Source: CAZSMC01 sp964607755
Lineage (GTDB): Bacteria; Zhuqueibacterota; Zhuqueibacteria; Residuimicrobiales; Krinioviventaceae
NCBI GenBank assembly: GCA_964607755.1
Contig: CAZSMC010000133.1
Coordinates: forward strand, 1-7,044
Direction: 5' to 3'
DNA length: 7,044 nucleotides
This document shows, piece by piece, positions 4,884 to 7,044 of the stretch (its first letter is position 1; every line of letters begins with the position of its first letter). The position numbers and the translations under genes were made by a program. The notes beneath the pieces were generated by a model, which made no database searches, was not told the origin of the DNA, and saw nothing but the letters and a program-made list of their open reading frames with translations.

Positions 4884-7044
4884 TGAATAAAGAGCAAGCA
4901 GGGCGAATAATCAAAGAAACCTTTGAAAGAGGCCGGTTCAGCGGTTTTATCAAAAACCTGCTGAATCATATTGAGGCGAAGACATTTACCTACCAGGGCA
5001 ACTATATTCCGGACGCGTATAAACAGTATATTAAATCCTTGGAGCGTATCGGCAAGTTCAGCGATGGTGACAAAAGCCTCGATATTCTTGTTGTCACCCT
5101 GCAAAAAGAAACTTCCCTGGCCCGCGCCCGCACCATGCAGCGGAATTTTATCGCCTGGTACTTAGACGGCAGCCGCTCTAACAAGGACGCGGCCCTGGTC
5201 GCCTATGTGGCGCCGGACCAGGCGGATTGGCGGTTTTCCCTGGTCAAGATGGATTACAGATTTAAAAAGGACAAATCCGGAAAAATAGGGGCGAAAAAGG
5301 AATTTTCCCCGGCCCGGCGATGGTCGTTTCTGGTGGGCGCCAATGAAAAAAGCCACACCGCCCAGAGCCGCCTGGTAAGCATCCTGGCCAATGATGAACA
5401 GGCGCCCGCGCTTGCGGAACTGGAACAAGCTTTTGATATCGAAACCGTCACTAAAGAGTTTTTTCTGAAATACCGCAAGCTTTTTCTGCGCACCAAGGAA
5501 GGATTGGATGCGGTTGTTAAAAACGATTCAAAAGTTAAAGCCGATTTCGAAGCCAAAGGCGTAGACTCGGTCAACTTTGCCAAAAAGCTGCTGGGCCAGA
5601 TCGTGTTCCTCTATTTTCTGCAGAAAAAGGGCTGGTTCGGCGTGGGCCGCGACGATGACTGGGGCACCGGCTCCAGGCATTTCCTGCGGGAACTGTTTGA
5701 AGGCAGGCATGGCAGTTATGAAAATTTCTTCAACGATATTCTGGAGCCGCTTTTTTACGAAGCGCTGCGAAGCGGCAAAGATCGGGAACATATAGATTAC
5801 TATTACAGCCGGTTTGACTGCAAAATTCCATTCTTAAACGGGGGACTGTTTGACCCTATCGGAAACTATGACTGGGTGCATACCGACATTAACCTGCCGG
5901 ATGACCTGTTTTCCAATTCCCGCCAAACCAGAGAAGGCCTGCCTGCCGCGCTGCCTGCCTGTGCGGGCGGGAACCCGTACGCAGACAGGGGCACGGCGCA
6001 GGCAGGCGATATCGGCGACGGGATTCTGGACGTGTTTGACCGCTACAATTTTACCGTGCGCGAAGACGAACCCCTGGAAAAGGAAGTGGCTATCGACCCG
6101 GAACTGCTGGGAAAGGCCTACGAGAAATTCAACGCCATCCGGCCGGATAATTTCGATGAATTCACCAAAGCCTTAAAAAGCGGGCGCAAGGGCGAGGAAA
6201 ACAAGTTCAACAAAAAATTCGGCGTCTATTACACCCCGCGGGAAATTGTGCATTACATGTGCAAGCAGAGCCTGATCAATTATATGCATACCCAAGCTGA
6301 AAACTCCAATTTAACCGCCCCAATCGAAAAGAAAGATCTGGAAGATCTGCTCGAAAAGGGCGAACATCTCACCGAAAAAGAAGCTACCGCCTTGCTGAAA
6401 CAAAAGAATATAAGAAACGGATCATATAATTCAAGTCGATATACCTTCCGATTGCCAAAGAGTATCAGAGTAAATGCCGCCGCCATTGATAAATGGTTGG
6501 AAAATATTACGGTCTGCGACCCGGCGGTGGGCTCCGGCGCTTTTCCGGTGGGCATGATGAACGAAATCGTGCGTGCCAGAAATGTGCTGTCCGTATTCCT
6601 GAATGACCGGAAGCGACCTGTCTGCGTGCAACGCACAGGCAGGAACGATTATGTATTCAAACGCCGCTGTATCGAGCATTCCCTCTACGGCGTTGACATC
6701 GACCCCGGCGCGGTGGAGATCGCCAAGCTGCGATTGTGGCTTTCCCTGGTCGTTGATGAAGAGGATATCAAGAACATCAAACCGCTGCCAAATCTGGATT
6801 ACAAGGTTGTCTGCGGCAATTCATTGTTGGGCGTGGAGAAAGACTTGTTTAACCATCAGCTTTTCAATGAGATGGAAAAGCTGAAACCTTTGTATTTCGA
6901 GGAAACCAATCCCACCAGAAAGCAGGAATACAAAAAGCAGATTGATGATCTGATCAGTCAAATTACCAAGGGGCACAGGGAATTTGATTTTGAAGTCTAT
7001 TTTTCCGAAGTGTTTCACAATAAAGGCGGGTTTGATGTGGTGAT
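4883..7044 (+). CDS. Eco57I-type N6-adenine DNA methyltransferase / type IIG restriction-modification protein (partial, 3' end beyond window)
   Basis: The frame is open from ATG 4883 to the window end (720 codons). It has AAAAAGG at 4869-4875 seven bases before the start, and it overlaps the preceding ORF by one base. The product methylates adenine in DNA, probably with an N-terminal restriction or accessory domain in the same chain. The N-terminal part contains SLDILVVTL then ARTMQRNFIAWYL (about 66-93), typical of this family and possibly a PD-(D/E)XK-like fold, though I cannot assign the nuclease residues. FGVYYTPREIV (446-456) precedes the methyltransferase domain, DPAVGSGAF (546-554) is motif I for S-adenosylmethionine, and YGVDID (602-607) is motif II. 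The window stops after GGFDVV, where NPPY (motif IV) is expected next. Two palindromic elements interrupt the protein at residues 353-375 and 579-587. A BREX PglX or DISARM methylase is possible, but no partner gene is visible. Confidence 0.9.
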   Translation, partial: MNKEQAGRIIKETFERGRFSGFIKNLLNHIEAKTFTYQGNYIPDAYKQYIKSLERIGKFSDGDKSLDILVVTLQKETSLARARTMQRNFIAWYLDGSRSNKDAALVAYVAPDQADWRFSLVKMDYRFKKDKSGKIGAKKEFSPARRWSFLVGANEKSHTAQSRLVSILANDEQAPALAELEQAFDIETVTKEFFLKYRKLFLRTKEGLDAVVKNDSKVKADFEAKGVDSVNFAKKLLGQIVFLYFLQKKGWFGVGRDDDWGTGSRHFLRELFEGRHGSYENFFNDILEPLFYEALRSGKDREHIDYYYSRFDCKIPFLNGGLFDPIGNYDWVHTDINLPDDLFSNSRQTREGLPAALPACAGGNPYADRGTAQAGDIGDGILDVFDRYNFTVREDEPLEKEVAIDPELLGKAYEKFNAIRPDNFDEFTKALKSGRKGEENKFNKKFGVYYTPREIVHYMCKQSLINYMHTQAENSNLTAPIEKKDLEDLLEKGEHLTEKEATALLKQKNIRNGSYNSSRYTFRLPKSIRVNAAAIDKWLENITVCDPAVGSGAFPVGMMNEIVRARNVLSVFLNDRKRPVCVQRTGRNDYVFKRRCIEHSLYGVDIDPGAVEIAKLRLWLSLVVDEEDIKNIKPLPNLDYKVVCGNSLLGVEKDLFNHQLFNEMEKLKPLYFEETNPTRKQEYKKQIDDLISQITKGHREFDFEVYFSEVFHNKGGFDVV
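5937..6007 (+). repeat. In-frame palindromic element, copy 1 (71 bp) within the methyltransferase gene
   Basis: The ends are a perfect 10-bp inverted repeat: GCCTGCCTGC (5937-5946) and GCAGGCAGGC (5998-6007). Nested inside is a core from 5954 to 5989 with arms CCTGCCTGTGCG (5954-5965) and ACGCAGACAGG (5979-5989) around a 13-base centre. Bases 5939-6007 add 23 codons (residues 353-375, rich in Ala, Gly and Pro) between TREG and DIGDGILDVFDRYNF. From memory of the family these two stretches are nearly contiguous, so the extra residues look like an insertion. The core is codon-aligned, starting with CCT and ending with AGG, and all six frames are free of stops. It is the same repeat as the one at 6617-6643, in the opposite orientation. 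Confidence 0.75.
6617..6643 (-). repeat. In-frame palindromic element, copy 2 (27 bp core), inverted relative to copy 1
   Basis: CCTGTCTGCGT (6617-6627) folds onto ACGCACAGGCAGG (6631-6643) with one G-U pair and a two-base bulge, making a hairpin with a three-base loop. Its reverse complement begins CCTGCCTGTGCG and ends ACGCAGACAGG, identical to the 12-nt and 11-nt arms of the copy at 5954-5989; only the centre differs. It encodes exactly nine codons (PVCVQRTGR, residues 579-587) between methyltransferase motif I and motif II, replacing or extending the loop between FLND and the DYVFKR helix. The outer 10-bp arms of copy 1 are absent, so this is a shorter version. Confidence 0.7.

Noticed and set aside
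5850..6176. Long alternative frame overlapping the methyltransferase
   Set aside because: It is a frame shadow kept open by the G+C-rich palindromic element. The protein is Thr/Arg/Cys-rich without any family resemblance, while the main frame encodes clear methyltransferase motifs.
5937..6643. CRISPR array or tandem repeat interpretation of the repeated arms
   Set aside because: Only two copies exist, about 630 bp apart, in opposite orientation and inside one coding frame, with no regular spacers.

Overview
The window most likely comes from an environmental bacterium of the FCB superphylum (a Calditrichota/KSB1-, Ignavibacteria- or Zixibacteria-like lineage). The best clue is the C-terminal tail of the secreted hydrolase at 3197-4360. 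It carries the LEQNSPNPFN...YFFKL pattern of type IX secretion sorting domains, which are largely confined to that superphylum. A Tat-exported Gfo/Idh/MocA oxidoreductase and widely spaced genes with good AGGAG-type ribosome binding sites fit the same picture. No rRNA or tRNA gene was seen, so the assignment is an inference.

Left part (1-4360), sugar or polymer metabolism. It opens with a small remnant of a family 3 glycoside hydrolase: the last part of its fibronectin-III-like domain, with no catalytic domains. After a spacer with a repeat-like stretch comes a Tat-signal Gfo/Idh/MocA oxidoreductase (612-1976, +). It converges on a second, cytoplasmic Gfo/Idh/MocA oxidoreductase (2019-3023, -). 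A perfect 11-bp hairpin fills the gap and probably terminates both transcripts. A divergent promoter region (3024-3196) leads to a secreted alpha/beta-hydrolase with a Ser-Asp-His triad and a T9SS tag (3197-4360, +). Together these suggest extracellular de-esterification or cleavage of a plant or microbial polymer and redox handling of the released sugars. No substrate can be named from the sequence.

Middle (4361-4679), a boundary. It holds a degenerate inverted repeat of a kind I recall from intergenic regions of environmental genomes, then a strongly AT-rich stretch without a convincing gene.

Right part (4680-7044), defence. A 67-codon AT-rich ORF of unknown function overlaps by one base (TAATG) the start of a large Eco57I-type N6-adenine DNA methyltransferase or type IIG restriction-modification protein, which is cut by the window end just before its expected NPPY motif.

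The most unusual signal is inside this methyltransferase gene. Two G+C-rich palindromic elements (5937-6007 and 6617-6643) share the same arms, lie in opposite orientations, are both in frame and codon-aligned, and are free of stop codons in all six frames. They look like protein-coding palindromic insertions comparable in concept to Rickettsia palindromic elements. One lies before the catalytic domain and the other between methyltransferase motifs I and II.
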